64,000 nt of DNA from Dactylorhiza incarnata (GCA_033032865.1 JAWHQI010000049.1:1798001-1862000); one strand, 5' to 3'; positions 21,601 to 34,112 are shown, counted from the first letter of the stretch. The notes: a model not told the origin generated them from the letters alone. A program made the numbers and translations.

Positions 21601-24320
21601 TGGATGAATTTTGCCATCAGGAGCTTCTCTACCTCTTCACGGATAGGCTGTGCTAGAGTAGTTGCAACAGACCTCTTCTTCTGCTGGATCGGGATGAAGT
21701 TTGGGTCAAGATTGAGATGATGGCAAGCAACATCTGGGTCCACTCCGGGCATGTCATCTGCCGACCAAGCGAAGATGTCTAGATTTTGCAGAATACAAGA
21801 GATGAGCTGACCCTTGTCAGCTTCGGATAACTCAGCGTTGATGGAGAGGCTCTTGCTCTCATCTTCCTCGCTGATCCGGACCTCTTGAGTTGCTTGGGCA
21901 GGTTCCAAGCGAACTCCATCTCTTGCATCCTCCTCAATTTCTTCTGCAACTGGAACTTGTTCAGGAGCTTCGATTGATTCAGCCATCATGATTTCTTGAG
22001 GAGGAAAGGATACGATCATGTTGACCGTTTTTACATAGCATTCCCTGGCTTTCCTTGGGTCGCTCCTAATTCGGTGTTGTCTGCCGTTCAAGGCGAACTT
22101 CACCGCTTGATGGTAGGTGGAGACGATGGCTTGATAGGCATTTAAGAAGGGTCTTCCAAAGATGGCGTTGTAGCTACTGGGAGCATCAACGACTATAAAT
22201 TTGACCAACTTCACTATCCCTCCCAGAATCACAGAAAGAGTAACGAGCCCTTCTACTTCTTTCTTCTCTCCTGAAAAACCATAGAGGGGGCCTTCAGTTG
22301 AAAGGAGGGTTTTACCTGTCCTCAATGCCTCGAAGGCGGGTTTGAAGAGCACATTGACTGAACTTCCCGTGTCAATCAGAATCTTCTTTACTGTATAATT
22401 TTCAATTACCGCTTTGATGACGACCGCGTCGTCGAAAGGATTCGCGGTCTGAGGAAGGTCTTCGTCTCCAAAAGTGACCGTCCCTCGAACAGGAGCCGAA
22501 GAGGTAGCAGCAACCTCTGACTGGTAAACTCTCTTCAAACTTGCCTTTCTCGAGGATTCCGGTCCTGCACCCCCATGGATGCAGAAAAGCTTGCCCAAGG
22601 CACCCTCATCATTAGCGTCCACGCATTCGCTGGGAAAACCGATGTTGCCCAGATGGCCAACATCATCTACTTCCTCGCACTCCCAGTGAACCTCTGCTAC
22701 CTCCTTGGCCTTGGAGGTTGAAGCTTTGGCAGAATCATTCTTTTGAATAAGATCGCGGAGCTTTCCCTCCTTTAAAAGTTTCTCTAGAAATAGGCGGAGA
22801 GCTCTACAATCCTCCGTCAAATGACCCTTATCTCTGTGATACTCACAATAGAGAGTTGGGTTTCTGGTTTTTGGGTCAGAATTCAGCGGAGCTGGCCTCT
22901 TGAAAAAGGGATGCTTCTGAAGGACTTGAAGCACTTCACACATAGGAACGCCAAAGTCTGTGAAGGACTCTTGGGATTCATTGTAAAGTAAAGGAATGGG
23001 TAGAAGAGGAGGTTGAGCATACTGGATCTGGTGGACGGGGGTGACTTGCGGAGCAGGAGTAACAGGAGTTTGAAGAAATGAATTTTGAGGTGGGAAAGAT
23101 TGGTTACCTCGATTGAAGCGATTGTTGCGGTAATTCTTACCTCTCGGGGCCGGAGGTGGGAGCTCTTGTCGAGGCTTCGAGGAAGACGGAGCAGGGTAGA
23201 ATCCCGCAGAGCCTTTCTGAGTGGCTCTGTTGGTCAAATTGCTCACATAGGTGGGGTTGTTGATCTCCCCTTCTATGTAGCGATTGGCAATGCTGATCAG
23301 CTCCTGATAAGAGCTAGGCTCTTTGGTTGTGACTTTGAACTTCAGAGGGCCCTCCTGCAGGTCACTGATCAAAGCTACCATGTAGAGTTCGGGATCCATG
23401 TCTCTGACCCCTAAGATCTCTTTCTGAAAACGGTCAACGAAATGCGCTGCAGTTTCGTTGTCGCCTTGCTTGATCTTGAAGAGGGTCGCGGGACCACTCT
23501 TCCTCTTCTTTGCGGTGGCGAACCTCAGGAGGAGCTCTTGCCTCAGGGAAGCAAAGCTTGGGATAGATTGACAAGGCAGCTTATAGAACCATTCCATGGC
23601 TGACCCATCGAAGGAGGTGACCATCAGCTTGCACCTCACTCCATCTGAAATGTTCCTGAGAGCCACATCAGACTCGAAGGCTTGAAGATGGCACATTGGG
23701 TCGGTTTCTCCTGTATACACCGGAAGGCGAGGTTCTCTGAATCCATGAGGAATTGGATCCCGACGAATCTCATTGGTAAAGGGGGAAGGCTCCCCAAAAA
23801 CAGAAGGTCCAGGAGGAGGAAGAAAAGGGGCAGGAGGATCTTGAGGGTAAGCAAACCCTTCTTCAAAATTAAGGGTTTGGGCCGGAGGCCCCTGGGCTGC
23901 AGCTTGGAAAGAATTACGACGGGCGGCGAACTCCTCATGCTGAGATCGCTGAGGAGCTGCGGTCTGGAAGACGGGGTGATCGCTCGGGTGACCGCCTGCC
24001 ATGCGGTCTGGAGTGGCGACCTGAGAGGATTGGGGAAGGATCTTCTGGGAGATCGCGGCTAGAACCTGGTTCATAGCCTCAATTTGCTTCGCGGACTCCT
24101 GCTGAGCCCGGACGACTTCTTGCCGATCTCAAGCGGCCTCTTGCTGAGACCGCGCGATCTCCTGCTGAACAGAGGTGGCATCCTGCCTGGCTCGGGCGGC
24201 CTCACGGAGAGCTTGTTCAACACGAAGCTCGAAGCGGCGTTCAAGCGCTTCTAACGGATTGTGATCAGAAGGGGGAACACTGGGAGATCGCAAGGGACGA
24301 CCTCTACGGCGATCAGCCAT
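18691..24320 (-). pseudogene. T1 gag-pol: capsid, protease, RT, two RNase H domains, integrase
   Basis: The start is MADRRRG at 24320 (an upstream ATG at 24347 is in frame, 29 bp from the LTR). Order on the minus strand: coiled N-terminus; gag capsid (CHLQAFESDVALRNISDGVR, about 23690); CEYHRDKGHLTEDC (about 22845); protease with ILIDTGSSVNVLF (about 22385); RT with RMCVDFTKLNKACPKDCYPLP and YVDDLLVKS (about 21225); a first RNase H; a second RNase H starting IFVDGASGKNSSGAGIIL (about 20390), typical of Tat elements; and integrase with MDLIGPFP, TDNGSQFN and NGQVEAAN carrying the DDE acids. A TGA at 24131-24129 (CGA to TGA would explain it) interrupts gag, and a 1-base-type frameshift near 21125 separates RT from the rest. 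Otherwise it is open for about 5.6 kb. Confidence 0.93.
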
Positions 24321-24357
24321 CTTGAAAGTCTGGATTTCACCTAACACTTCGAATTTG

Positions 24358-24375
24358 AAGGTCGCGTGTTCGTTC
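24358..24375 (-). other. Putative T1 primer binding site, tRNA T-arm-like
   Basis: The 18 bases next to the 5' LTR do not begin with TGG. Read on + they are aaggtcgcgtgttcgttc, close to a tRNA T-arm (GGTCGCGTGTTCGA-type) rather than an acceptor end. Priming by an internal tRNA segment or a tRNA fragment is possible; the primer is not identified. Confidence 0.35.
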
Positions 24376-24859
24376 TGTTGGTGCCAAAAATGGTACCTCC
24401 AAAATTCACACTAAAGGGGATGGGAGAAAACTGCGAAGTGCAGGCTACTAAGACAGAAGATGCTGGAACAAAAGGAAAACGATCACGAAAAGGCGATCAC
24501 GAAAAAATGAGACCGCTTACACAGGTTGTAAGCTGGAGCCTCGGAGTAAAAAGTGCTTTTCTGGTACCCCTACCCCTCTATTTATAGACGAGGGGGCTGC
24601 CCAAACGGGCAGAGCTGAAAAACTTCGGGCTGCCCGGGGTACAGGAGAGCCGGGGCAGGGAAATGGGGTACAAATAACAAAAACAAGAAAAACGGCCAGA
24701 CCGCTTGATCCGGCGATCTCGCACTATCTTGACCGCTGGGAACTTAGAAAATCTTGGTCGAGGAGGCATCTGACGATCTGGGCGATCACCTTAATTTGAG
24801 ACCGCGGAGACCGGGAAAAATGTACAATGAGAGGAGGTCACGGGCTTTCTGGGCAAACA
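24376..24859 (-). repeat. T1 5' LTR (right copy)
   Basis: 484 bp, TGTTGG...CAAACA on +. The sense TATA box is at 24587-24578 (minus). It is nearly identical to the left copy; both aligned without gaps. Confidence 0.93.
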
Positions 24860-24864
24860 CCAGG

Positions 24865-26495
24865 CCACCAAAAGGATTTCTTCATATCCGAGTACATCTT
24901 TGTACTACCTGGATGAATGGAGTACTTCATAAAGAGAGCCTCAAACATCAACTCCTCGCGGAGCTTGCCAAAGCGCTGAGCACAAACCCTTCCGTCTCTC
25001 TTCAAAATTCCACCGACCATCTCCAAAGCACTGTCTTCGCTTTGCTGAGCTTCCAACACCAACCGTTGGAATTCTTCTTCTGCACTAGTCACCTCTCGGA
25101 TTCGATCCATTATATCACGCTGCATTTCAATCCAGTTCAACCGAGCCACCCTAGACTCACCTCTAGCCACACAAGCAATGTCAAGAGACTCCAAGTCTCG
25201 CAACAAACGCTCGTCATGCGCCTCGATCCAATTACCTTGCCCAGAGTACTTCCTACTCAAGGCATCCGCCGCCACGTTGGCTTTTCCTGGCGTATACTAA
25301 ATCTCCACGTCGTAGTCCCCAAGGAAATCGACCCACCTACGCTGCCGCATATTCAGATCCTTTTGTTCTAGGAGATACCTCAGGCTTTTGTGATCCGTGA
25401 ATATCTCCACCTTTGCACCATATACGTAGTGCCGCCACAATTTTAACGCAAAGATTACCGCCGCCAACTCCAGATCATGGACGGGGTAATTCCTCTCATG
25501 AGTCTGTAACTGCCTTGACCCATAAGTTATCACATTGTTGTGCTGCACCAGCACGCAACCCAAACCGCAACCTGATGCGTCACTGAAAATCTGAAATCCT
25601 TTCGTCCCACTAGGAAGGCTAAGGATCGGAGCAGACATCAACCTTTCCTTCAAATTCTCAAACGCACTAGCACACTCCGGCGTCCACACAAACTTTTGGT
25701 CCTTGCGAGTAAGAGTGGTGAGGGGAAAGGCTACCCGCGAGAAGTTCTCCACGAACCTTCTGTAATAACCGGCTAGTCCAAGGAAACTCCGGACTTCTGC
25801 CACGGTTCTCAAAATAGGCCAATCTCTAATGGCTTCAATCTTTGCCAGATCTACCGCCACCCCATCTCCACTGATCATGTGACCCAAAAATGCCACCTTC
25901 TCGATCCAAAACTCGCACTCCGAGAACTTAGCATAAAGCTGGTTCTCCCTTAGAGTCTGCAATACTAGCGTCAAGTGAGCCTCATGCTCCACTTCCGATT
26001 TTGAATATACTAAAATATCATCTATGAACACCACCACAAACGAATCCAAAAAAGGTCGAAAAAACCCTGTTCATCAAATCCATGAACACAGATGGCACGT
26101 TCGTCAGTCTGAACGGCATCACCGAAAACTCATAGTGGCCATACCGAGTCCCAAATGTTGTCTTGGCAATGTCCTCTTCTTGAATCTTCAACCGGTAGTA
26201 CCCCGACTTCAAGTCCAACTTGGAGTACACCACCGACCCCACTAACTGGTCGAACAAATCATCGATTCGGGGAATCGGATATTTATTCTTGACGATCAAC
26301 TTATTTAGCTCACAATAGTCAAAGCACAACTGCATACTTCCATACTTTTTCTTTACGAACAATACCGGCGCGCTCCATGGCGAAGAGATGGGCCTAATGT
26401 ACCCTTGCTCTAACAATTATTGCAACAGAACCTTAAGCTTGGCCAGTTCCTTCGGTGCCATCCTAAACGGAGGACGCGACACCGGTCTCGCACCC
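24865..26495 (-). pseudogene. G1 reverse transcriptase, RNase H and integrase N-terminus
   Basis: From 26495: RPVSRPPFRMAPKELAKLKV, a stop, [20 protein letters not shown], then [13 protein letters not shown] and [21 protein letters not shown] frameshift near 26035 precedes [19 protein letters not shown] (the YxDD-box equivalent FIDD). RNase H follows ([38 protein letters not shown]), a stop at about 25297, GKANVAADALSRK, and the integrase zinc region up to MYSDMKKSFWWPG, where T1 interrupts it. Three lesions plus the insertion make it dead. Protease lies on the other side of A1. Confidence 0.88.
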
Positions 26496-28026
26496 TGATG
26501 CGCAAATCTTAGCACACCGCTATAGGCTGTAGCAAGACTGCGACACGAAACGGCAGTGTACCGATCATTCAAATAATATAAAATGTGGGTGTGAATCCCT
26601 AAGTATCGATCTCGAAGGAACACAGTAAGGTGGAGTTAATTATTGAGGAAGGACTTGAGATTGAAGTCCTTAAGTCGGATGGGTTGCGGAAATGGGGGAT
26701 TTTGGTTGGTGGAAATAAAGAGAAAATACTACAACTACTCCTATGCAATGTCGATATGCAATGCTTCGCGAGGCGGGATGGAGACTGCGTAGGCCTTGAA
26801 CACGCTACTTTGCTAGGGCAGATGGACGAGTAGGCAAACGGAATGAGGGTCGCAAGCACCTCGTCGACAAGCACGCCACTAGAAATTGCTAGTGCGGCAC
26901 ACGAACATGACGGCGGAATGAAAAATGAATGGCGGTGCACCTCATACACACATATAAACAAAAGATAATTTCATACAAATGAAATAAGCATTATATAACA
27001 TGGTTCATAGTGTACATCATCAAAATACAAAAGATCTACTATCTACAACTACCAATACAAACTTAGGGAGAGCAAGAAATCGACTGAATCCAAAGTCTTG
27101 TTGAAGATTCACGGTTGGAATCGCCGGGTTGTCAATCCGCGTCTAAGCTCGGTCCTCAACTGCGTCCGGGGTAGAGAAGGCTGTCACTACCCTCCAATGG
27201 CCCGTCTTCTTCGTGTCACGATCCGAAAATGACCTAGATTCCTTCTTCTTGGATCTTGGTGGATGTAGGGTTGAATCCCTCTCCTTAGAGCTTAAGGATG
27301 ATGGAGGAGGCCCAAAGGGATGAAACCACAGTGGAAGTGGCGAAAACAGCGCAGCTGTACGACGTGTACGGTCTCTCTCATTTAGGTCGAAAGCTGCAGC
27401 TTTTATAGAAAAAGATCAGAAAATAGGTCACGCACGGTCGAACGCACGACCGTGCGTAGACCGTGCGATATTAATAATAGATAACAGCGCAGGAAGACGA
27501 CCTGGAGCGCCCGTGCGATTTACTCACGCACGGGCAAATCTGCACGTGCGTCAAAACGCACGGGTAAATTCAGAAAAGCTAAAAACAAGGCTAAACAGGT
27601 TGATCGTGTGATTCCTTCACTCACGGGCAACTGCCCGTGTGTAAAGACGCACGATCAAAATCACATCATCAATTTCCTCCTCAGCAAAGGGCGCACGACC
27701 ACTACTGACCGTGCGCCAACATAATGCACGACCGTGCGATATGCACAGATATGAACTCAGGATAAAATTGATGAAACGTCCACCTGCATTAGCCACTACA
27801 AAGCTGGGAATACCCTTACAACACAGGAAATAAAGCAAAAGGAGAATGAGGAGCACGCTGTGCTTACCCCCAACACTAACATGTGCAAATGCACATCACA
27901 ACGGGCCTAAAAGTGCACCTAGCAGGGAATAACAAATATGATCGTAAACATGCCTAAAGTGTGGTGCATCGACTAGAAATACGTCCCAGATGATTCCATA
28001 AATGTGTATATAAATGGGACTCATCA
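26496..28026 (-). repeat. A1 3' LTR (left copy)
   Basis: On + it starts TGATGCGCAAATC and ends GGGACTCATCA; in sense it starts TGATGAGTCCC. About 27427-27730 is dense in cgcacgaccgtgcg-type inverted repeats. Open frames in it are not conserved between the two LTR copies and are not taken as genes. Confidence 0.9.
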
Positions 28027-29738
28027 CACCCCCAGACTTACCTGTTTGCACGTCCCGAGCAAACAAATCCTAAGCAGGCAGGAACATGTAATAGCGAACT
28101 TAAAATTACAAAGTGAAATACTATGCGAAGTCGCATGTGTGCATAGAAAAATACGAGAGAAGATTTCTAATTTATACACATAGTTTATAAATTTCTAAAA
28201 GAGTAAATAAATATTACTTCTGCTCAAAATGGGAATCACGGTGAATCATCCGGTCACACATATGGAGAAAGTAGAATAATCGCTGAGACAAGCATTGCCA
28301 AAGTTGGGATTCCGTACAAACTTCACCGAAATCCATCGGTGTCGGAGACCATAAGCTTGCCCGCTCACATTCTCTCCACGACACTAGATTGGTTCAATGC
28401 GCGAATCGGTAGGACTTTAGGTTTTAAATGGGGCTTGGGTTATGGTGAGGTAAACAATGATAAACACGAAGGCTTGATACACCGAAACCCAAATGAGCTT
28501 TATTACAACTCCCCGCACACCAACATCGAATGCAAGTGCGCCATACCCCCAGACTTAGACTTTTGCAACATGGGTGTGTGCACCGCCTACTCCCAATCAT
28601 AAATTTTTACAAATATTTTTCAATTAAGCACTTCTTCTTTTTCTTTTTCTTTTTACTTCTTTTCTTTTCTCATTTTTTCTTTTTCTTTTCTTTTCAAAAC
28701 AATTTCAGCAAGATGAGCAATGAAGTGCATCCACATTTTCACAAAAATATCACAACATCAACACCCCAATCATGAAAATGATAAACAACTAAAGCTCAAA
28801 TTCGGGTGTGCGACTAGGGTTGGCTTTTAGGCTTTGGTGAGATAAAAGTGGGGCTGAATCAAAGAACGGGTAGGCACAACTGGGCTAACGAGGATAGAGC
28901 GATATGAATGGGCACAAAGGCTCAACCGGGCCAAAATGATGGCCTAGGTCATTCTCACGCAAAAGAACTATCCTATGCCTATGCTTCAAGAATCGCTTGG
29001 GGCAAGTTCTTAGCCACCGAGAAAGATTATCTTTCCTCCCGGTTCGAGCAATACACATCTAACAATCATTTACACACATCCCTATGCTACCGTTTGATTC
29101 ACACCGGATTCACCATTTTGAGTAAAGTAAACAATATTCATATTAATAGAAATGCATAAAGCTAATAGCATAAAAAGAAATCTAATCTACATGAATCCCT
29201 ATACTCACATGAGTATTTGACTAGAAACACCGGAGTCAACATTTTATTTCACTACATAATTTTAAAAGCTAGCACAATCATTTTCCAGACTACAAAAAGA
29301 AATGAGTTATACTCGTGACGCACTAAAGGATAAGCACGCGCTCAAGTGGGTGAATTGTGTGCAGAAAAAATAAACAAAACAATCTAGATAAGAACTTCTA
29401 GCATGCTAATATAAATGTGCACGTGATTGTGTACACAAACAGGTCTCCCCCAGACTTAAACTCTGCATTAAGATATTCTAAAACAAAGTTAGGGGAAGAG
29501 GGTACCCAATGCTCAGCAAGTAAGCATGTCGGAAGCCTGGAGTGAAGCTCTACGAAGAATCACAACCACCTCCTTCACAAATAGAAAATACCTGCAAGTG
29601 GTTGTCTCCGCAAAAGCAAGCTAAAATAAAATCTAACTAACTAATTAGAGTAGGCGATAAAATAAAAGACAAGAAAAAGTAAGATAACTACTGGGGTTAT
29701 TGTCATCCCAGCACGACTTATTCAGAAAGGCGAGGGAC
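28027..29738 (-). other. A1 3' noncoding region with three PPT-like words
   Basis: No gene seen. The polypurine tract (minus AAGTCTGGGGGTG) touches the LTR at 28028-28040, and the same word recurs at 28545-28557 and 29446-29458. A T/C-rich run of about 85 bp lies at 28620-28705 (polypurine on the sense strand). Repeated PPT-like words may give extra plus-strand starts or mark old deletions of pol. Confidence 0.65.
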
Positions 29739-30444
29739 TTAGCTAATGGGAGTATGGAAAGAGAAGTGGACAGGCAACTGCTCTAATTCCCGTGACGGTA
29801 GCGGGTACCGATACGGTGATAGAACCACTACTCCTCTACCTAAATAATAATACCTGCTAGACACAAGTAGAGGAGAGAGAAAGAAAGAGGTGGAGGGAGA
29901 GTCCTCCACTCTACTTTCACCAAAATAAATTTCCTTGCCTAGCAAGGTGTCATCTTCAGGGAGGCAGCAGGAGGGGAATACAGTACATGGCATATCCTCT
30001 GTGGAGGAGGAATTAACCTCCTCACACAAGAAGATGTGCACAGCACTAAATGGTGCAGTTTGCACCACCTCCTGCATAACCTGTGAAGGCTCAACCTGCA
30101 TAGGCTCAGAAAGGGAAGGGGGATCAAGAAATAAAAGGGAAGAATGACATAAACAATCAAAAATCGGGGGAGTGATCCCGGTCTCACTCCCATTAGATTG
30201 GGGAAGTAAAATAATGTCGGCATTGTTGACAATGTCGCAAGGTTCGGTGGGATCAATGGTGACCTTCCCCAGGAGTTGGACTTCCTCCACCAGTGCTGAG
30301 GAAAAATCCACTTCACCTAGAAGGTTGTCCTCCTCCATAGGAATAGGCACAACACAAAGATCACCCGCCTCCTCTTGCGGCGCATCTTCAACAATGTTAT
30401 CCGAAATAAATGTAATAGAATGCACGATAGGGGGAGGAATAGGG
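29739..30444 (-). pseudogene. A1 zinc-knuckle protein gene, C-terminal part (after S1)
   Basis: The minus frame has IVEDAPQEEAGDLCVVPIPM, EEDNLLGEVDFSSALVEEVQ and NNADIILLPQSNGSETGITP, closely following the A2 protein at 63740-63980, then a further acidic region ending near 29739. The apparent Met at 30467 comes from the S1 LTR; the true frame continues from the N-terminal part at 37884, separated only by S1 and its TAGGG duplication. Confidence 0.8.
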
Positions 30445-31781
30445 TGAAAGTGCACAGTTAACCTCACTAGAATTCTCTAGAGGGGGGGTGAATAGAGATT
30501 TAAAAATATTTTTGTGCAAAGTTAATAATTATATATATATATATGTGTAATGATCACAGATTTAAGCTTCCCACACACCAACAAGAATTAAGCAAGTAAA
30601 GAAAAAAATAACAAGAAGAAAATCACAGCGCAACACAAAGAAATATAGTAGTTCCCCAAACTTTGGGTAGTCCACTCTTCTACCCCCTTTGGTAGGAATT
30701 CACTATCTTGCACTGAGTATTTTGACAAGGAGACTCTTAGAACCAGCCTGGGTCTTTTGATAAGGAGACGCTTAGAACTAGCCTGAGTCTTTTGAAAAGG
30801 AGACTCTTAGAACCAGTACAACTGAATTTTTTGAAGAGAGATTCTAAAAACTCGTTTACAATATTTGAGAATGAAATTAGAAAGAGGAGAAGAAGTATTT
30901 GAAACAAGAAAGAATCTTCTTCCTAGCAAGAAGATTAGAAGCACAAGAAATAGTGAATGAAATCTCTCTTCTATAGTGAGAAGGAGATTGTGGGCCTTTT
31001 CTCTCTTTTAGTGAGAGCTATCAGAGTTTGCAGCAGTATGGCTTCAGAATGAGGAGAAGAAAGCTTGATCTTTGCTGCAGCACTATTTCTCAATTGTCTC
31101 TCTTTTCACTTGGGATCTCTTCCTCTTTTTCAAAATGAATATGGTGGAACACTTGTTGTCATTCTCTGCCGATCTCCTCCTTATTTATAGCTCTCTTTAA
31201 AAGATATTGCTAAAGGGGAATAATTAATTAGCAGACAGAAAATTTGGAAGAGATAAGAGTTTCCATAATGAATATTTCTGTAGAAGGAAAAGAATTCATT
31301 CTGATTTCAAATAATATCCATAACAATCTTAATCAAATTAGCCAAGAATCAAATAGATGGAAAGGCTGATTCAGAACGGCTATAAAAGAATAATATCATT
31401 CCATATAAATTAGATCTACAGAAAGAAGGAAAGAGATCTGGCGTGTTTTTGAATTTCTTGTAGATATCGACGTGCGTCGATTACTATTCGACGTAAGCGT
31501 TGAATTCATCCTGACTGAACGTTGAGAGGAGAATAAGGAAGGAGCATCGACTAAGGTGCGTCGACTTCACTAGATACGTCGACTAGAAGTCAGAGTAACG
31601 TCGACATAGAATGCGTTGAATTCTGTTTGGAGTTACTTCGACTTATTCAGAGAGAAACGTCGACTATATTTCGACGTTGCGTCGAATACTATTCGACGCA
31701 TATTTACTTAGCCTAATTTTTCATACTTAGAATTTTTATTCTTCTTAATTCTAGGGGTTAAGATAAATCATTTCCCCAACA
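30445..31781 (-). repeat. S1 3' LTR (left copy)
   Basis: On + it runs TGAAAGTGCACAG to CCCCAACA. The U3 part (about 31455-31700) is full of CGTCGA/TCGACG inverted repeats, including 21-bp modules near 31472 and 31681. A (TA)n run lies at about 30531-30542. The two LTRs differ by scattered substitutions and small indels, clearly older than T1. Confidence 0.9.
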
Positions 31782-31797
31782 ATCTACCCCTATTTGT
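31782..31797 (-). other. S1 polypurine tract
   Basis: The minus strand reads aaataggggtagat next to the LTR start TGTTGGGG. In S2 the same place reads aatagggggagat, so the S1 copy has a purine-to-pyrimidine change inside the tract. Confidence 0.65.
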
Positions 31798-31948
31798 CTT
31801 AACCGTATTTAGAGAGAAATTGTATAAGCTTTTACAGCAAAGCATATATATATAGAGAAGAAATATGCTAAGTAATCAGAAGAAAGGAGAAATCATATAA
31901 GCAGACTTCATAATTTAAGCATAGATTGTATCGATATTGTTCAACACA

Positions 31949-33668
31949 TTATTCAGGAGGGGTAGGAGGAGTTTTTCTTTTCCTAGTGAATACTACTGTC
32001 TTTGGAGAGGTGGGTTGCCCCTTCTCAGTAGCAGGTAGTTCACTCAACTCCCCCTGAGTTACAGCAGGTTGCTCCCCCTGGGATGGAACTTCTTTTGAGC
32101 CTTCTACTTCTTTTTCAGTTTCTTTCTTATCTCCATGTTCAGGTATAACAACATCTGACTCCCCCTGAGGTTCAGCTTCCTCTTCAGCTTCATTCTCTGC
32201 TCTACTTGCCTCCCCTTGCAATAGATCCACTTGTTGTGCAGCTTCTCTTGCTATTATCAGTACATCTGATGTCTGCTCTTCAGTATGTAGCTCTGGTACT
32301 ACTTCATTCCCAATGGTCTTGAGCAGTGCAAGACTATCATTTTTTAAGATAGGAAGAGACTTGTGTGAGAGAGATTTATGACTAGAGAGCTGCTCTTCAT
32401 CTAACTTCTCCCCCTTCTTGACCTTCTTAGCCAAGGAGGTTAAGAAAGATCTGGTGACCTTAGAGGAAGAGATAGAGGTCTTCAGACTTTGCACAGAGAC
32501 ACTGACCCAATCTATTTGGGTCTGCATGTGTAAGATGGAGGAATGAATCTTTGAGTAGTGCCCATCCAGCATTGCTTGAAATCTTTGGGATGTGGATTGG
32601 ATGCACTGAGTGATGAGGTTGTCAGTGGATGGAGATGGTTCAAAATGTGGTGGTGGAGGAGGAGAATGTGATGAGGGTGGAGAGGGGACAGTATCATTGT
32701 GATGAGATATATTTGATGGAGGAGGAGGAGGAATAAAGGAGGGTTGAGCTGGTGACTGAGTTGGTATTTGTGAAGGTGTGGATGATGATGGTACAGAAGA
32801 GATGTCTGTATGAGGAGGAGGAGGAGGAGATGGATGAATAGGAGAGTTGGGAGGAGAAGGAGTCCTTTCAGGAATGGCACCAGGCTTGGGAATTTGCCTG
32901 GTCCATTTAGAGAAGAGGGCTATTGACATCCTTTTTCCTGGAGGGATAGGGATTCCTTTTGACCTACATAGGTCAGGGAAGGAGTCGAAGAGTAATTAAC
33001 TCATGATTCTCATATAGGCATTCTCTTTATGAGAGTATTTGTAGCCTATCATTTTGAGCAGGAGGCTGGCCCAGTCTACCTTCTTCTTCAGCACAAGGGC
33101 CCCCATGATGTTCAGTTGTTGTTTGGGTACTGCATCATGGGCAGAGATCTTGCATAGTAGAATTTTTCCTACTATATCTGCCAGTAATCTATATTCATCA
33201 GAAAAGTCAATTTTCTTTAGGTGGATTGGTCTATCTTTTGAAAACTTCATGGTGATTAACAGATTCTTGATTTCATCAGGAGTGAGTTCCACAGGTTCAT
33301 CACCTGATAAGGGAATGATGAAGGAGACTTGTTTAGTTGCTCTTTAGAAACTGATTTTCTTTCCCCATTTGAATTGAACAAAGATAACATTGGAATGTAC
33401 CTGATGGAAGATCAAAGGTGGTCCTAATGTGTTCTGCAGAGATTGAGACAAGTGTCTCATGGATTGTTCCTTGGATTTCTCCTTGTTCAGATATCTGAAC
33501 ATGAGTCATGAGCTCTGTGAGTTCTGTCTCCAGGAGCTTGCATCTTGTGGAGATGAGCTTGTCTAATCCAGCTTCAGTAAACAGAGCTATGATGCTCTTG
33601 TAATTTTCTGCGGCGGATTGGAAAGATTCGAGGTCAATGTCAAAGCCTGAGTTGGTCTTAGGAGCCAT
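31949..33668 (-). pseudogene. S1 accessory protein (putative plant transposon protein-like, spliced)
   Basis: Exon 1 (33668-33401) has MAPKTNSGFDIDLESFQSAA and SAEHIRTTFDLPSG. A GT-AG intron (33400-33304) joins it in frame to ELTPDEIKNLLITMKFSKDR, LADIVGKILLCKISAHDAVP and KKKVDWASLLLKMIGYKY. A stop (TAA) near 32999 replaces a codon present in S2. After it come SIALFSKWTRQIPKPG, a long Pro/Ser-rich linker, a helical part and an acidic tail with repeated QGE. The middle resembles the recalled 'putative plant transposon protein' domain of plant retroelement ORFs; its position after gag and before the PPT is where Sireviruses carry an envelope-like ORF. Function unknown. Confidence 0.65.
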
Positions 33669-34112
33669 TTTAGGTCAGTGATAGAGAGGAAGAAATGGTT
33701 GGACTGAGGAGCAAGAAGGATGAAAGATGCAGAGGTCGTGAAGGTTTCTAACTGAAGAGTCTATTTAAGTTAGGTGAAACATCAAAACGAGGCACAATTC
33801 GAGGCTTATTCGGTACAATAGTGGATGTGACCGAAAATATTTTAGTATTGCCGCTCGTTTTCATGAAGTCGAAGTTACGTCGAATGGAATTCGACGTGAG
33901 CGTCAATATAGTCTCGTTTGGGATGATAGAGTTTCCTATCAGCGTATGCGTCGATTGGAGTCGATGCATGCGTCGATTTCATTTATTGAACTGAGTTATC
34001 GACGGTGCGTCGATTCAAAGTCCACGTGACTTTATTTGACAGATTCTGGGTTTTCCTTGAGAAATTATTTCTTCCTATTCCTAAAGTTTTCTAAGTTACT
34101 CTAGGACTAATT
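33669..34112 (-). other. S1 spacer between gag and accessory gene, promoter candidate
   Basis: About 440 bp with no frame, holding several CGTCGA/TCGACG words (33873-34015) and a TATA-like aacttaaatagac on the minus strand near 33766, about 100 bp before the accessory ATG. It may be an internal promoter or part of a spliced leader; S2 has the same arrangement. Confidence 0.5.

Larger units (their letters stand above)
12325..24859 (-). mobile_element. T1: near-intact Tat-like Ty3/gypsy retrotransposon with antisense genes
   Basis: 484-bp LTRs at 12325-12808 and 24376-24859 start TGTTGGTGCC and end GGGCAAACA. The element is flanked by CCAGG on both sides (12320-12324 and 24860-24864), a clean 5-bp target duplication inside G1 integrase. 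gag-pol is on the minus strand (24320 to 18691). The 12.5-kb length is explained by a long region after pol with two genes on the opposite strand. A second RNase H after RT, a CxxH...GHxTxDC gag motif and antisense ORFs are features of the Tat lineage. The LTRs differ at 4 positions by my alignment, all transitions, so insertion was recent. One stop in gag and one frameshift in RT are the only gag-pol lesions seen. Confidence 0.92.

Noticed and set aside
29739..30467. Met at 30467 as the start of a 242-residue gene
   Set aside because: The first residues lie in the S1 LTR; the real frame continues from the A1 N-terminal part across the insertion.
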